Origin: Rostrohypoxylon terebratum
Lineage: Eukaryota; Ascomycota; Sordariomycetes; Xylariales; Hypoxylaceae
Length of the DNA: 64,000 nt
Direction of reading: 5' to 3'
NCBI GenBank assembly: GCA_022497145.1
Contig: MU385878.1
Span: forward strand, 283,262 to 347,261
In this document: positions 47,088 to 58,364 of the stretch, piece after piece
Position numbering within the stretch: position 1 is the first letter of the stretch
How the letters are laid out: every line of letters starts with the position of its first letter
Notes under the pieces: generated by a model
Told to the model about the DNA's origin: nothing
The model's database searches: none
The model's input: the letters and a program-made list of their open reading frames with translations, nothing else
Program-made: the position numbers and the translations under genes

Positions 47088-47739
47088 CGTGGTGGACTAT
47101 GCGAGCCCGACCGGGCCCAACTGGTAGTTCCGAATTTTGACCAGGAATGATGATGGCTGAATGGCCAAGTTTGTGTGGATGGGTGGATGGGTGGATGTGT
47201 GGAGGATAGGGAAAAGGTACTCAATTGGATTGGCGCAACGTCGGATGAATGCAACAATTATGGCCCCGGAAAGTCGTAGTCGGTGACTGTTGTTTTTTAA
47301 TTGTTATTTTATTATTTCATTATATTTTTCATGTTCGAAAGTCAAATTCTGGGACAGCTGTGAAGGGTTGGCTTGGTTGATCGAATGGCAAGGTGTTATG
47401 TGGAAGAGAAATGTATGGAAAAGTGGTGAAAAGTATGGGTTCCGTACTTGCATGTCGAGATGTGCAAAAAAAGGTGACGGCGGTTGCTAGACCTTCGACG
47501 CGCTACGCAGCCGCCTTTGATTCGACGAGGGCATAGGAAGGGCATGAAGGACGGAAGGGCATCTGTGAAATCGGGTACACATGTACCTACTACAGATCTC
47601 AACATACACATAACCCGATATTTGGCAGGTGGTAAAAGTATAGGTTACCTATTGCTAAAAGCGGGGTTTCCACAGTATTCAAGGTTAGTACTAGCCCTCA
47701 TGCTACCTAGTACCTACATTACTAGGTTTATTACGACAG

Positions 47740-47879
47740 CAGAACGACCTCAGAAAAAGTGCCCCTCGTATTAACAGCACTGTATTTTACTGTGCCTACT
47801 TAGAAGGACAATTGGTGGGATGGGTACAGTGTATCACAGTATTATTAATACAAGGGGCACTTTTTCCGAGGCCGTTCTG
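47740..47879. mobile_element. 140-bp MITE-like element, second family, 5-bp target duplication
   Basis: Terminal inverted repeats of about 34 nt, left end CAGAACGACCTCAGAAAAAG and right end its complement with three mismatches (CAGAACGGCCTCGGAAAAAG), each continuing TGCCCC..GTATTAA. The 5-mer GACAG occurs directly before the left end and directly after the right end. No coding capacity; superfamily not assigned. Confidence 0.85.
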
Positions 47880-48151
47880 GACAGGTATGCTTAATATCCT
47901 AAACATTAAACATGCATAATACCTACGTATCTGCGTATTTCATAAATATTTGAATGTACTTCGTACTTCGTACTCTTATATATATTATGAAGATGTATTC
48001 ATGGATTTACAATTCAATCCAATGTTGTAATGTTGAGCTGTCTTGACTTGAGTGTCGTTTATGTCGTGATGTTTCCCACACTCAAATTGCGAGAGTATCC
48101 CCAGTTTTCCTTTACCGTAAATCACAGACCATAGATGAAATATTTATTCCT

Positions 48152-48199
48152 TTCTTTCTTTCTTTCTTTCTTTCTTCTTTTTTTTTTTAAAAAAAAAAC
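48152..48199. repeat. TTTC microsatellite and homopolymer T/A run
   Basis: About six TTTC units followed by a run of T then A, just past the 3' end of the ATP sulfurylase gene. Confidence 0.85.
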
Positions 48200-48244
48200 A
48201 CCCCTTCATAAACCTAAGAGACAATCTTACAATCCTACCCAGGC

Positions 48245-50296
48245 TCACAGGCGATCCAGCAGGCCGCGACTCTCCAACATCAGTACAATTTGGTGCACGA
48301 TGGACCGCACAGTCTGTTTCTCGCAGTCGACTACCAAATCGGGTTTGGAAGGAGGCTCGTAAGGGTCGTCAACACCTGTGAATCCCTTGATTTCGCCAGC
48401 GCGGGCCTTGGCGTATATTCCTCGTTTGTCAGTCTTCTCGCAATATTCGAGAGGCGTAGCGACATGTACAAGGTAAAAGTCTCCGTACTTTTCAATAGCT
48501 TCCTTGGCAGTAGCTCGGTCTTGGTCGAAAGGTGCAATGGGAGCGGCAATGACAGCGGCGCCGGACCTCGTCAACTCGCCGGCCACAAACGCGATACGAG
48601 CAATGTTCTTGCTGCGGTCTTCTCTACTGAAACCTAGTTCAGATGATAATTCGTGTCGGACGGTCTCGCCAAGTAACATAGAGACAGATCGGCCACCCTG
48701 CTGGTTCAGAGTCACTTGAAGGGCCCTAGCAATCTGATCTTTTCCGCTGTTCGTGTAGCCAGTCAGGAAGATGGTGAAGCCTTGCGCCGCTCGTGGGGGA
48801 TGCGACTCGCGCAGCACCTTGACGACTTCCGGGTAGGAAAACCATTCGGGGATATCTCGGCCACTCCTCAACCTCGATCGCAATTCGGTACCAGAGATGT
48901 TCAGCGTACGGGTGTCCTTGGGGATTTGGTCAACAGGGGCATATTCGTCCTTGTCGGGCAAATATGTCATCATCTGGAAAGGGACGACTTCAATGCCAAG
49001 CTCATCACGGTACTTCTCAACCGCATACTGAGCGTCATAAGGTCCGTAGAAGTCGACACCTTGGCTATTCTTTCCAGGCCCTGCATGGTCACGGCCTACA
49101 ATGAAGTGGGTTGCTCCGTGATTCTTGCGGATGATGGCGTGCCAGATAGCTTCGCGGGGACCACCCATTCGCATAGCCAAGGGAAGCAGACCTAAGACCG
49201 CCATACCATTAGGATATCTTGGCAAGAGGGCCTTGTAGACTCGCACTCTCGTGAAATGGTCAATATCTCCGGGTTTTGTTAAGCCCACTACTGGATGGAT
49301 GAGCACATTTGCGTGATGCGAGCGAGCAGCACGAACTGTTAACTCTCTATGAGCGCGATGCATAGGGTTCCTGGTCTGGAAAGCAACAACTCGGCTCCAG
49401 CCAAGCTTGTCAAAGTGTAGTCGGAGCTCAGCTGGAGTGTCTGTATGATGACTCAAATCAGTCCGGTCAATCTGACGATTTGAGGCGACGGATTTAACTT
49501 ACATCTGAGATCTACGAAGTCGTAATGCTGTAGACGGTTGACAGCCTCTACTTTACCACCCACGTAAAAGTCGGCAGCTGTTCTAAACAGATATTTGACG
49601 GCCGGATGTGCCTCGTCGTCACTCCCAAAAACCTCCTTGGCCTCGAGAATTCTGTCGTGCCCATCTATGTTAGCAGCACAGATCACTTTGGTGGGATGCT
49701 GCGGGAAGGAGTCAGTCCATACTTATCTGGCTTGTAAATATCGTCCACGGTAAGGATAGCTAGATTGCGATCATCACGAAGATCACGAAGCGTCACCTTA
49801 ACCCCTGGCTTGAGACCAACTTCATTGATTATATCTTCGGACACATCAAGGGTGATAGGCATGCTGAACAAGATGCCATCGGCTAGTCTGTTGTCATTCA
49901 CAACACTGCGTCACGATAATTAGCAGAAGCCCATTTCCTCACATGATCGTTTGATTACACACCCATTATAATCAGCCTCGTTCATAAATCCTAGAAATTT
50001 GTTCGTATGAGCTTGTCTTCGTATCACAAACGCGGCTTAGAGAACAAGCGCATTACTCCATCTGGGCACAAGCGGAAGCAAATATCATGGCAGGGTTATG
50101 CGGTATTCTATGTCGCGGGGAACACACCTTCAAGGGGTGAGAAGCCGCCATTGAGAATCAATTCGAGGTCACAGAGTTGCCTCTCAGTTAAGGTGATTGC
50201 AGGAAGCTTTTCGGCTTCGGCCGCAAGCTGAGCCTGTCTGGGGAAGTCTCGCGCAATTAGGTCCTTGAGGACGCCGCCATGAGGAGGGTTCGCCAT
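48245..50296 (-). CDS. MET3: ATP sulfurylase (sulfate adenylyltransferase) with APS-kinase-like regulatory domain
   Basis: Five exons, complement of 50128-50296, 49963-49990, 49723-49905, 49503-49651 and 48245-49440; all four introns (137, 57, 71, 62 nt) are GT..AG and in frame, giving 574 residues, the usual fungal length. The enzyme makes adenosine-5'-phosphosulfate from ATP and sulfate in the cytosol, the first step of sulfate assimilation. The N-terminus (MANPPHGGVLKDLIARD) is typical. The catalytic nucleotide-binding motif QTRNPMHRAH is at residues 198-207 and GRDHAGPG follows. From about residue 395 the C-terminal domain resembles APS kinase, but the P-loop reads GYTNSGKD rather than a standard Walker A, as known for fungal enzymes where this domain is catalytically dead and binds PAPS as an allosteric inhibitor. 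Exon 2 is only 28 nt (GFMNEADYNG), and its removal would break the frame. Upstream (50847-50856, ATGACGTGCT) is a weak 8/10 match to the sulfur-regulator palindrome ATGRYRYCAT. Confidence 0.96.
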
Positions 50297-51767
50297 AGTG
50301 TCAAAAGCTGTTCCGATAGAGTGTATAATTAAAGATCAATGCAGAGGGGAAGGAGGGAAGGAGGGAAGAGAGGAAGAGATCAGGAATGCCAAACTCTGGC
50401 CTCCGGTTCTTAATAAGTTCACGTATGTAAGTATCAGATATGAGAAACAATGGAAGTGATATGGAAATTTCAGCCAATTTTGGACCGCGTCTAAGTTGCA
50501 TATACATATAAAAGAGAAAGGGGACCTCGAAAGAAAGAGAGAGAGAGAGAGAGCAAGACGTTCTTATCTGCTAGATACGATACCGATACGGTCCCACGCT
50601 ACATAATCGCTACAAAACTGCTACGAAACTGCTACATAACACGTAACCCGTAGCAAGGCAATGACGGTTTCTGTACCAATTATCTACCTAGGTAAGTACG
50701 AAGTAGAGAGCATACGCACACGCACGCACGCGCATGCACACATACGCACGCTTTTGCCCTACGAAACGGAAGGCATGGAGGAGAGCGGAGGCTAGAAACA
50801 TGGGTTAGAAAGAAAAAAAAAAAGCCAAACGAATGGCATTTAGCCGATGACGTGCTCAGGGACTAGCTAGTAGCGATAGCCGCCCGGTTCTCGACTCTCG
50901 CTGAACCGACTTGGCCCTTTTGTCTCTCTGCTTCTCCAACAATTTAAAAAGATGAGACGAATCCGGCGCACTGTAATAACGCGGCTCTCGGGATTCAGGG
51001 TCCGAATGATGCCTTAATTCGTGCAGAGCTGCTAATTTCCAGATATGTATGTATGTGTGTGTATGTTTAAGCGTGTACATAATAATAAGACCTAACCTAC
51101 TAGGTTAGAATACTCGGAGGGGTATTGGGTATTACCTAGCAGAGGGGAGGACGCCTAAAAACACGTGGAATTCCCTGTTTTGCCCTGTGTCGATCTCGCT
51201 GTATTTTGATCTCAAAGCCCTGTAAACATTACGAGTACAGCTTACGGGCTCCAGCTACTACTATGTATGTATGTACTACCTGGAGCCCTGGAGGTTATGC
51301 ATTTTCAAGCCTCCAGGGCTCTGAGGGGCTGTTCCCCGGCAAGCCCGGTTCCCTGTCCGTTTACGTGTCGTGTTGGTAGGTACCTACAGGTACCGTACAA
51401 TACTGGAAGTGCCATTAGTAATTACAGCATAATAAGTGCAGGATTATCTAAGTTCGTCCAGCCCTATTACAGTTTACTATAGTAATAAGTATTTTCTCTC
51501 ATTATTACCTAGTTCGTTCTCGTTATTCTGCACAAGTAATGGCGTAGCGTAGCTCGCTATTTTCCCTCAAAAAACTTGTAAAACTACCGCAGATCTAGGC
51601 CTCAGATATTCGTACGTAGATATCAGCATAGAGAAATTAAGAAGGTACGCAATGCGAAAACATCTCTAACCATACCACATGGATATTTCATCCCCGCCTT
51701 TCTTCGCCATGTTTGCCCTGCCATTGTCATTTCAAAACAAACCAAGAAAAAAAAAGATTTGCACGTG
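50297..51767. other. Intergenic region, ATP sulfurylase promoter
   Basis: Contains GA-rich (50520-50555) and CA/CG-rich (50715-50750) simple repeats, a TATG run near 51042-51065, and TAGGTACCTA words at 51375-51395. The segment nearest 50296 should be the ATP sulfurylase leader and promoter. The distal part is the 3' flank of the mucin-like gene. No other gene is supported. Confidence 0.65.
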
Positions 51768-54700
51768 TCACCGCCAAGCATCCTCTGTCTCTGTCTTTGT
51801 CTCTACCTCTATCTCTATCTCTATCGTGTCTCCTGCTGCTGATTCAATAGATCCAGGCTCAGCTCGGGGAGTCTTTGTAATTGAAGATAAACTGGTTGCT
51901 GAGGAGGAGCTGCTGACAAGTCCAACGGCTGGCGGCCCACTTGTAGTGTTCAGGGCTTCTCTAGATACTTCTCTGGATACTTCTCTGGATACAGATGTTG
52001 CCATTGACGTCTGAAGTGTAGTCGGGAAGCCACTGTCACCAAACAACATCCCGTTGACTACATGGTATTCCTGTCAATTTTTGTACTTGTACTCTCTCTA
52101 AACCTCGTAAACACTTACCTGACACACTTTCCTTCCTAGGCCCTATTATTGGGAAACTCGTACTCTCGTTACATGATGTAGTAGGGTATGTCAATGAAGT
52201 GACGGTTGAAGTAGAAGCCTCGCCACTCGATGAGCTGGCCGATGTTATGATCGTACCCGGCTGGGTTACCGTACTCTCGCTGCAGGTGGTATCAATCGTG
52301 AGAGTTGGGGATTCGCTTTCGGAACATGTTGTGTCTGGTTCTGGGGTGGTGGTAGGCACCTCCGTGCATGTGTCTAAAGATGATGATACGCTTGATGAAA
52401 TTAGGCCTGATCTAGTAGTCATTTTCGACATAGTAGAGTTCAATGAGGAATAATATGTTGTACTTGAAATTATAGTAAAGCTCATAGGTGATTGTGGGCT
52501 TGATGTCGTGCTGGTTGTTCTAGTAGGGTAGTTAGTTGAGTTTGTGTAGGTTGACGAGCTAGAGGTCTTCGAGATAGACGTTTGATTTGCGGGTCCTGGC
52601 GGTGTGCATACAGATGAAATTGTTCTAGAGCCACTGGATGACTTAGTTAATGTTTCACTCGAACTTGACAGCTTGCTTGTAGTCGATATGCGGAAGAATG
52701 TGCTATTGGACACTGAGTACGGCATAGAGCTCAGTGTCGATTCAGGAGCACCAGTGCTTAGGGATGTGGCTATTTGAGACGTTTCCTGGGTACTAACAGT
52801 TGTTGTCTGACTAGAGGAAACGGCCGTGGAAGTTCCTGTTAGGGTTGTGACATTTGAAAACGTATAAGGAATAGAGCCTGTGATACCTATGGAGGAGCTG
52901 GACTTATTAAAGGTATGAGTTGGGGTGATACTAGTAAACGAGATGGTTGTGTCCGTTATAACCGTTGAAGTTGAAAAGCGTGATATTGTAGACGTCCCGT
53001 TTGATATGCTAGATATGCTAGCAGTCTTAATAGAACTCGACGCTGGGACAGATCCAGTACTTGGAATTGTAGCACCACTAGACTGCGCAGTTGTGTTGGG
53101 TACTGTTGTCATATTCGTTAACGCAGAGGAGAAAATGGATGTTAATTCTCTAGGTGATGTAATAGTTCCGGTTGGTATGAGCGTCGAATTGAAAGAGACC
53201 GGACCGGGGCCAGTGGATACTCGACTCCTTGTAGATCCGGTAATTGTTGGCTCTGTGCTATTTGATAAAGGGAACGGGATCGAAGTACTACCAATACTTG
53301 AGAGACAGGATGTCATGGTTATCAATACAGAAGAGGTAGCTGTCGGATTGGGCGCTGGGAGCGTAGAATTGCTTAGGGGGTAAGGAGCCGAAGTTGTCCC
53401 AATCGATGTTGATTTGCTAAGCGATGGTGTTGTCGAATTAATGATAATTGAAGACAGAGAGCTAGATCCAGTCTGTAAGGGAACGGTACTTATATTTGAG
53501 ATGCCAGTCGGACACAATGATGTCAACGTCGGGTGAGTCGTGGGGGAAGGGACTGTCTGAGAATTAACGGAGGATGAGGAATTGAGGGACAGAGTTTGTG
53601 TTATCGAATGATCACTTCTGCTACTTGGAGCCACAGATGACAATGTGGAGATGCTGGAACTACGGGGATAACTTGAGGTATTGGATATCTGTTCAGTTGG
53701 TGTACTCGTCACAGTTTGACCAGTCGGGACGCCCGTCGAATTTGATATGGGGAAAGGGGGTTGAGATGTTGCATGAGAACTTGAAGATGGAGGTAGAGTG
53801 GTCTCGGTACGAACGATGCTAGTGGTCTGTGATATGCTGCTTAGAAGACTAGTCTCCGGAGGAAATGTTGGTCGGGACGATGAAGTTCCGGTGGTGGACT
53901 TATTACCCGGCGGAAAGGTTTCATGTATAGAACTTGATGTGGATACACCAGTGGATGCCAAAAAGGAGGTTGTCGAGTTAGAGATAGGATATGGAGCAGT
54001 TGACGAAGAAACTCTAATGCTCGGTATGCCGCTACTATTTTTGCCCGATGTTGATGCGGCGGTTGAAAGAACTGGTTTAGATATAGAAGAACTAGTGGAA
54101 AGAAATATGGATGACAGACTAGACCTAGAGGTGCTCTGAGGAGAGACTGAACTGCCGGTAAGGTTACCAATAGATCTCGTCGAGCTTGTCAATGCGTACG
54201 GAGATGACACCGGTATTACAGAGCTGATCGAGGAGAGACTAGGCGACGGTGCTGTTGTGATGACTCCGGTTGAGATAGGAAATTTAGTCGAGTTTGATAA
54301 AGGGTAGGGTGGTATATAAGTACTAGAAGTGATTTCTGTTTCACTGGTAGTACTAGTGCTGCTATTAGACGGCAGGTGTGGTTGTGATGAATATGTCACC
54401 GTTTCGGTGAAAGAGCCCGATGCAACAACGCTACTACTTTCCATGCTCGACAGAAATATCACAGAAGCAGAGGAGGTAGGGCTGCTGGTTGGAAAAGGGG
54501 TGGCTGGAATGCTCGAGGTGGAATTGAAGATACTCGAGCTGCCGCCAGTTGGTCCTATGCCACTTGTGGCATTCGAAGCAGAATAAGGAGGGCCACTAGT
54601 TATTCTAGCGCTGCTCATCGTGGTGCTGTTCGAAGATATACCGGATTCAGCACTCGTTCCGCTTTGGTACGGTACACCGGAGATAGAGCTCGTTGAACTT

Positions 54701-56119
54701 ATGCTTGAAGTACTATATGAAATAAGGGATGGTCGGAAGGAAGTAGACTCTGATGGGAATACAGAACTCCCGGTGAATGAGGTTGGAAATTCTGTAAAAC
54801 TAGACTTTGATCCTGAACCAGTCACTGGTGGAGTAGACCCCTGGGTGATTGAACTTGGAGTTGAGTTGGTTACTGGGAAAGGAGGTGGCTTTGCGGTACT
54901 TGAGAATGATTGAAAACTAGAGGAAGTCCCGGGCGAGAAGTTGGATGTTGATAGTGTGGAGCTGATAGATTCAGACCCGGTCAGCGATGAGGTCTGCGAT
55001 GTCACAATGCTAGAGGCAGTAACCGAAGAAGGGCTGCTCAAGACTTGTGTTGAAATGCTGGTTGCGCTTGCGGTTTCGGCGGCTGTGCTGGAACTCCCGA
55101 ACGTAGTTTTATTCTGGGTGATGGTGAAAGTAATGACGATCCCTGAAGATTTGGTGACCATTGTGATAATATCAGTTGTGCTGGTTACAGGGGTGGTGAT
55201 TGGAACTACTGTATTTGTCACAGTTTGATTCCCTAGCCCTTGAGAACTTGAAATGCTACTTGCACTCGCTGTCATAGTGCTTGAAGATTCTCTCTATATC
55301 GAAATTAGTCACTAGCATGGTACTGAGTACTTGAGGTTGTCTCCTGTATAATTTCCTCACATGCACAATATCTGTAACCCCAATGGACGAAATTGGACGT
55401 TGCAACTTACCAGGCTAGAGCTAGACAAAATAGAAAATATTGAAGTAGAGTTGCTACCAGACACGATGGAATTGCTTGTCAGCGTGACCAAAGTGACCGA
55501 CTCTATAGAGCTAGTAGCTGTGTTGACCGAGATACTTGTCTGACCTCCAGCTGTTGTCGGCAATGTGCTGTAGGTGGTGGATATGCTGGACACAGACAGT
55601 GGGATTGAGGTAGGGGAAGTACTGGACGGCGGAGTTGATGGCCCGGTGAAAGAGGTAAGAACCTCGCTTGTTGGGCTTAACCCCGAGGAAACTGAACCTA
55701 GGTTGAATTTATTAAGTTCGATAAATTGATAGATTGGTTGAAATACCTAAGGATATACTCGAGCTTCTGGTGGAGCTTGCCGTAGGACTAACAGGTGTAG
55801 TTGTTCCGGGACTCGACTGACTCAAGCCGGACGAGGTAATTTTCGAAGTTGAGGGCGGCGGAGGTGGAGGGCCGTACCCTCCACCATATGATGGAGAAGG
55901 ATAACTGTAGGCACCGCGGTCATGCTGATGGCCTCCGTATGGTTCATGGTCGATTTGGTTTGGCGCATCATTAAGATATGAGGTATGAGGGAGTAGGAAG
56001 CTTACTTCCTGGGTCGCTTCTAAGATCCCATTGACACACGGAAGAGAAAGAAGAAGAGAAAGAAAAAGAAAAAGAAAGGTCACCGAAGCCGGGTCAGTAA
56101 TCATGAATGAGGCTTTCAT
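51768..56119 (-). CDS. Large secreted Ser/Thr-rich mucin-like protein with Pro-aromatic/Asn-Ser-Thr repeats
   Basis: Four exons, complement of 55747-56119, 55411-55697, 52119-55293 and 51768-52057 (introns 49, 117, 61 nt), giving 1374 residues. Exon 1 starts with a hydrophobic signal peptide (SVTFLFLFLSLLLSLPCVNG), then a Tyr/Gly/Pro-rich part with a polyproline run. The rest is overwhelmingly Ser and Thr. A degenerate motif, Pro-(Tyr/Phe)-x-x-(Ser/Thr)-Asn-(Ser/Ala/Val)-Thr, recurs about ten times through exon 3 (APYPISNST, PPYPLSNST, PPFPISNST, IPFPLSNST, MPYSVSNST, PPYSASNAT); each carries an N-glycosylation sequon. A Cys-containing block (CSESESPTLTIDTTCSEST) lies near the end. The protein should be heavily O- and N-glycosylated and placed at the cell surface or wall; adhesin-like behaviour is inferred. 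No clear GPI-attachment signal ends the model. The last intron is the weakest call: an alternative acceptor at 52070 would shorten the C-terminus to a few residues. Confidence 0.8.
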
Positions 56120-58364
56120 GGTACAGGCAGAGTGTGATCAGGGTGCCTGGCGACAACCTCAAAACTCAAATGATAATAAGTAGAATGTACCAGTCCTCGG
56201 TTAGAAACCAGAAATAAGTGTAGGCGCCGCTGAATGAGAGATAGTCTAGGTGAAAGCAAAAAAATGACGACGACAAAAGAAAAAGAGAGGTTGAAATATG
56301 GTAAGGCACAAGAGAAGTAGGGTGGAATTTCCTTCGATGAAGACGCGATTTTAGAGAACCAAAGCTGAAGGTCTAATTCAAGGATAGGAAGAGTAAATCT
56401 GATAGACTATTGCAGACTGTTGGTCCTTTGATGAAGGAAGGAATAGATGGATAGAGAGAGATATGTCAGTTAAAGAAGAAAAGAAGAAGAGAGCCGATTA
56501 GGTAGAAAGGGAAGAAAAGGAGAGAAGGGGCTTAGATAGAGGAATTTGATTGTCGTGTGGAAGGTTGAATCTGGTGGATCTTCGGTGCTTCTTCAAGGGA
56601 AAGCTCGTCACCATCAGGAGAGATTAGATCGAGACAGCTTCTGATTTTGGCCGAGAAGAAGAGCAACACCCCCACTTTGGAGTATGTATGATAACATTGA
56701 ATGTATCAAGTAGACAAAGTACTCAACCTTGGAAGTATACTGTCTCATCTTCCTTTTTTTTCCCCTTTTCCTTTTTTCTCCTTTGCCTCCTTTCCAGTGT
56801 CCATCTATTCCAGGTTTTGGTCTTCCTTCCTGCTAGAAGCATTCTACCCTCCCATCTTGCGGCGATCTTTGGTGTCCTCGCCCACGTTGGTACCATTCAT
56901 CAACCAAAGCTCTCCGGTATGATGCAGAATTGGACCCCCTTCTTTCTGTATCCAGGATTACAGATGCTACCTGCCGTCACCTCTTATACTATCCATCTAT
57001 GTATTGTATCTCATGGAGATAGCGCCTGAGGTGTCGTTCACAGGTATATGCTATGTATACTATATACAGGCTATCTGCAAGCTCATAGGTTAGACTTCCT
57101 AGCCCGTCGTATGATGGTCAAATTATCACTGGCATTGACTTTTATTCCTACTCAATAAGCTAGCAACAATCCTCTGAGTGCAGAACACAAAATCATCGTG
57201 AAAGGCTGATGACAGGAACCCAGCAGGTTCGTCAAACCACGGAGACATACCTTCCTAGATATCTCGAGTAAAACCAAACACTAACGAGCCTTGGAGTACA
57301 ACTAGGTTGGACTGGAAAGCCGCTCATCTCATGGGAGCGTCTCAAGGGCTATGTACCTGAAGGAATGATACGATAGGCAATACGCAATTAAGTGGTGAAT
57401 ACAGTGTTGCTCTTGTGGCATATTAACCCTAGTGGTACCTGGTGACGTCGTGTAATATCCTCACCTACGAATAATTATGGTATACATATGTCAAACCACC
57501 ACGACCTAATCAAACACGGATAATTTCGCTAGAGGGGAGGGCAGTGCAGGTATTGGAGAGACGTGCCGCGACTGGCTACAATGTGCCTGACACCAGGACG
57601 AGGCTGTATTTATCCGTCTGCAGTAAGCCTTGCCTAATGATGGGTGCCAAACGCGGCTAGCTGTCAGACGTATGGCCCAGTCGATATTGTGTTGGCAGAG
57701 ATGTTTGCACCTGGTCGGTGCCCGATATAAATATACGAACTTGAGATTCCTTGTCTCGCCTCGGGCCCTTTCCCTCCCACAGATGCGTAAAAAACCACAC
57801 GGTAGCGTGATGGAAGCTTTACTAGATGATACATATATAACATACCTCAATAATAAGGAAATTCAGTTATGTCCTAGTTGCGTGTATTCTCGCGAGTTTT
57901 TCCGCATGTGATTAGACTTTCCTTAGCTATAAAGGTGGTCATAAGCCATTAAAGAAATCCAGGTCTATCTCTTACTCAAGTGTCGTCGTGTTTCAATTGA
58001 ATTAATCGAGATTGCGTGGGTTTCCTTACACTGTACCCTAAATCAATCAACCGAAATTTGGGACAGCACGTGTGAAACGTCTCTTGCAGGAGGAGACAGG
58101 AGTGAATAACATCGACCGACATTGACCGGTATATAAATATCAATCTAGGGATGCGCTTATATGTTCTACCTATAGTCATTTATTATTAATGACCCCGACA
58201 TTGAACTGCCTCAAGACCTAGGTAGTCAAGGTCTTCCAAGGTCTTACGGACATGACGCGGTCCTTCTGCCTTTCCACACAGGATCTTCGATCTACCTAAT
58301 CTCGGAGAGGTCGGTTTGACGCATTACTTGTACAACTCTACATACTGTCCCTAGGTCCTAGGAC
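56120..58364. other. Intergenic region
   Basis: The first 600 nt are purine-rich on the plus strand (a long pyrimidine leader for the minus-strand mucin gene). Frames at 56688-57029, 57506-57850 and 57630-57911 have no recognisable content and no splice partners. Nothing else seen. Confidence 0.65.

Larger units (their letters stand above)
47088..48244. other. Intergenic region with a 140-bp inverted-repeat element
   Basis: Between the start of the 44373-47087 gene and the end of the ATP sulfurylase gene. Besides the element at 47740-47879 and a TTTC/poly-T run (48152-48199) no feature is seen. Confidence 0.65.

Noticed and set aside
48395..48460. Active APS kinase domain in the ATP sulfurylase
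   Set aside because: The nucleotide loop reads GYTNSGKD rather than a functional Walker A, as in other fungal enzymes where the domain is regulatory.
50847..50856. ATGACGTGCT as a sulfur-regulator (CYS3/MetR) site for ATP sulfurylase
   Set aside because: Only 8 of 10 positions match the palindrome and it lies about 550 nt upstream; mentioned with the gene but not called as a site.
52199..55228. Several plus-strand frames of 75-152 codons
   Set aside because: They lie antisense to the mucin-like gene; Ser/Thr codon bias on the minus strand leaves few stops on the other strand.
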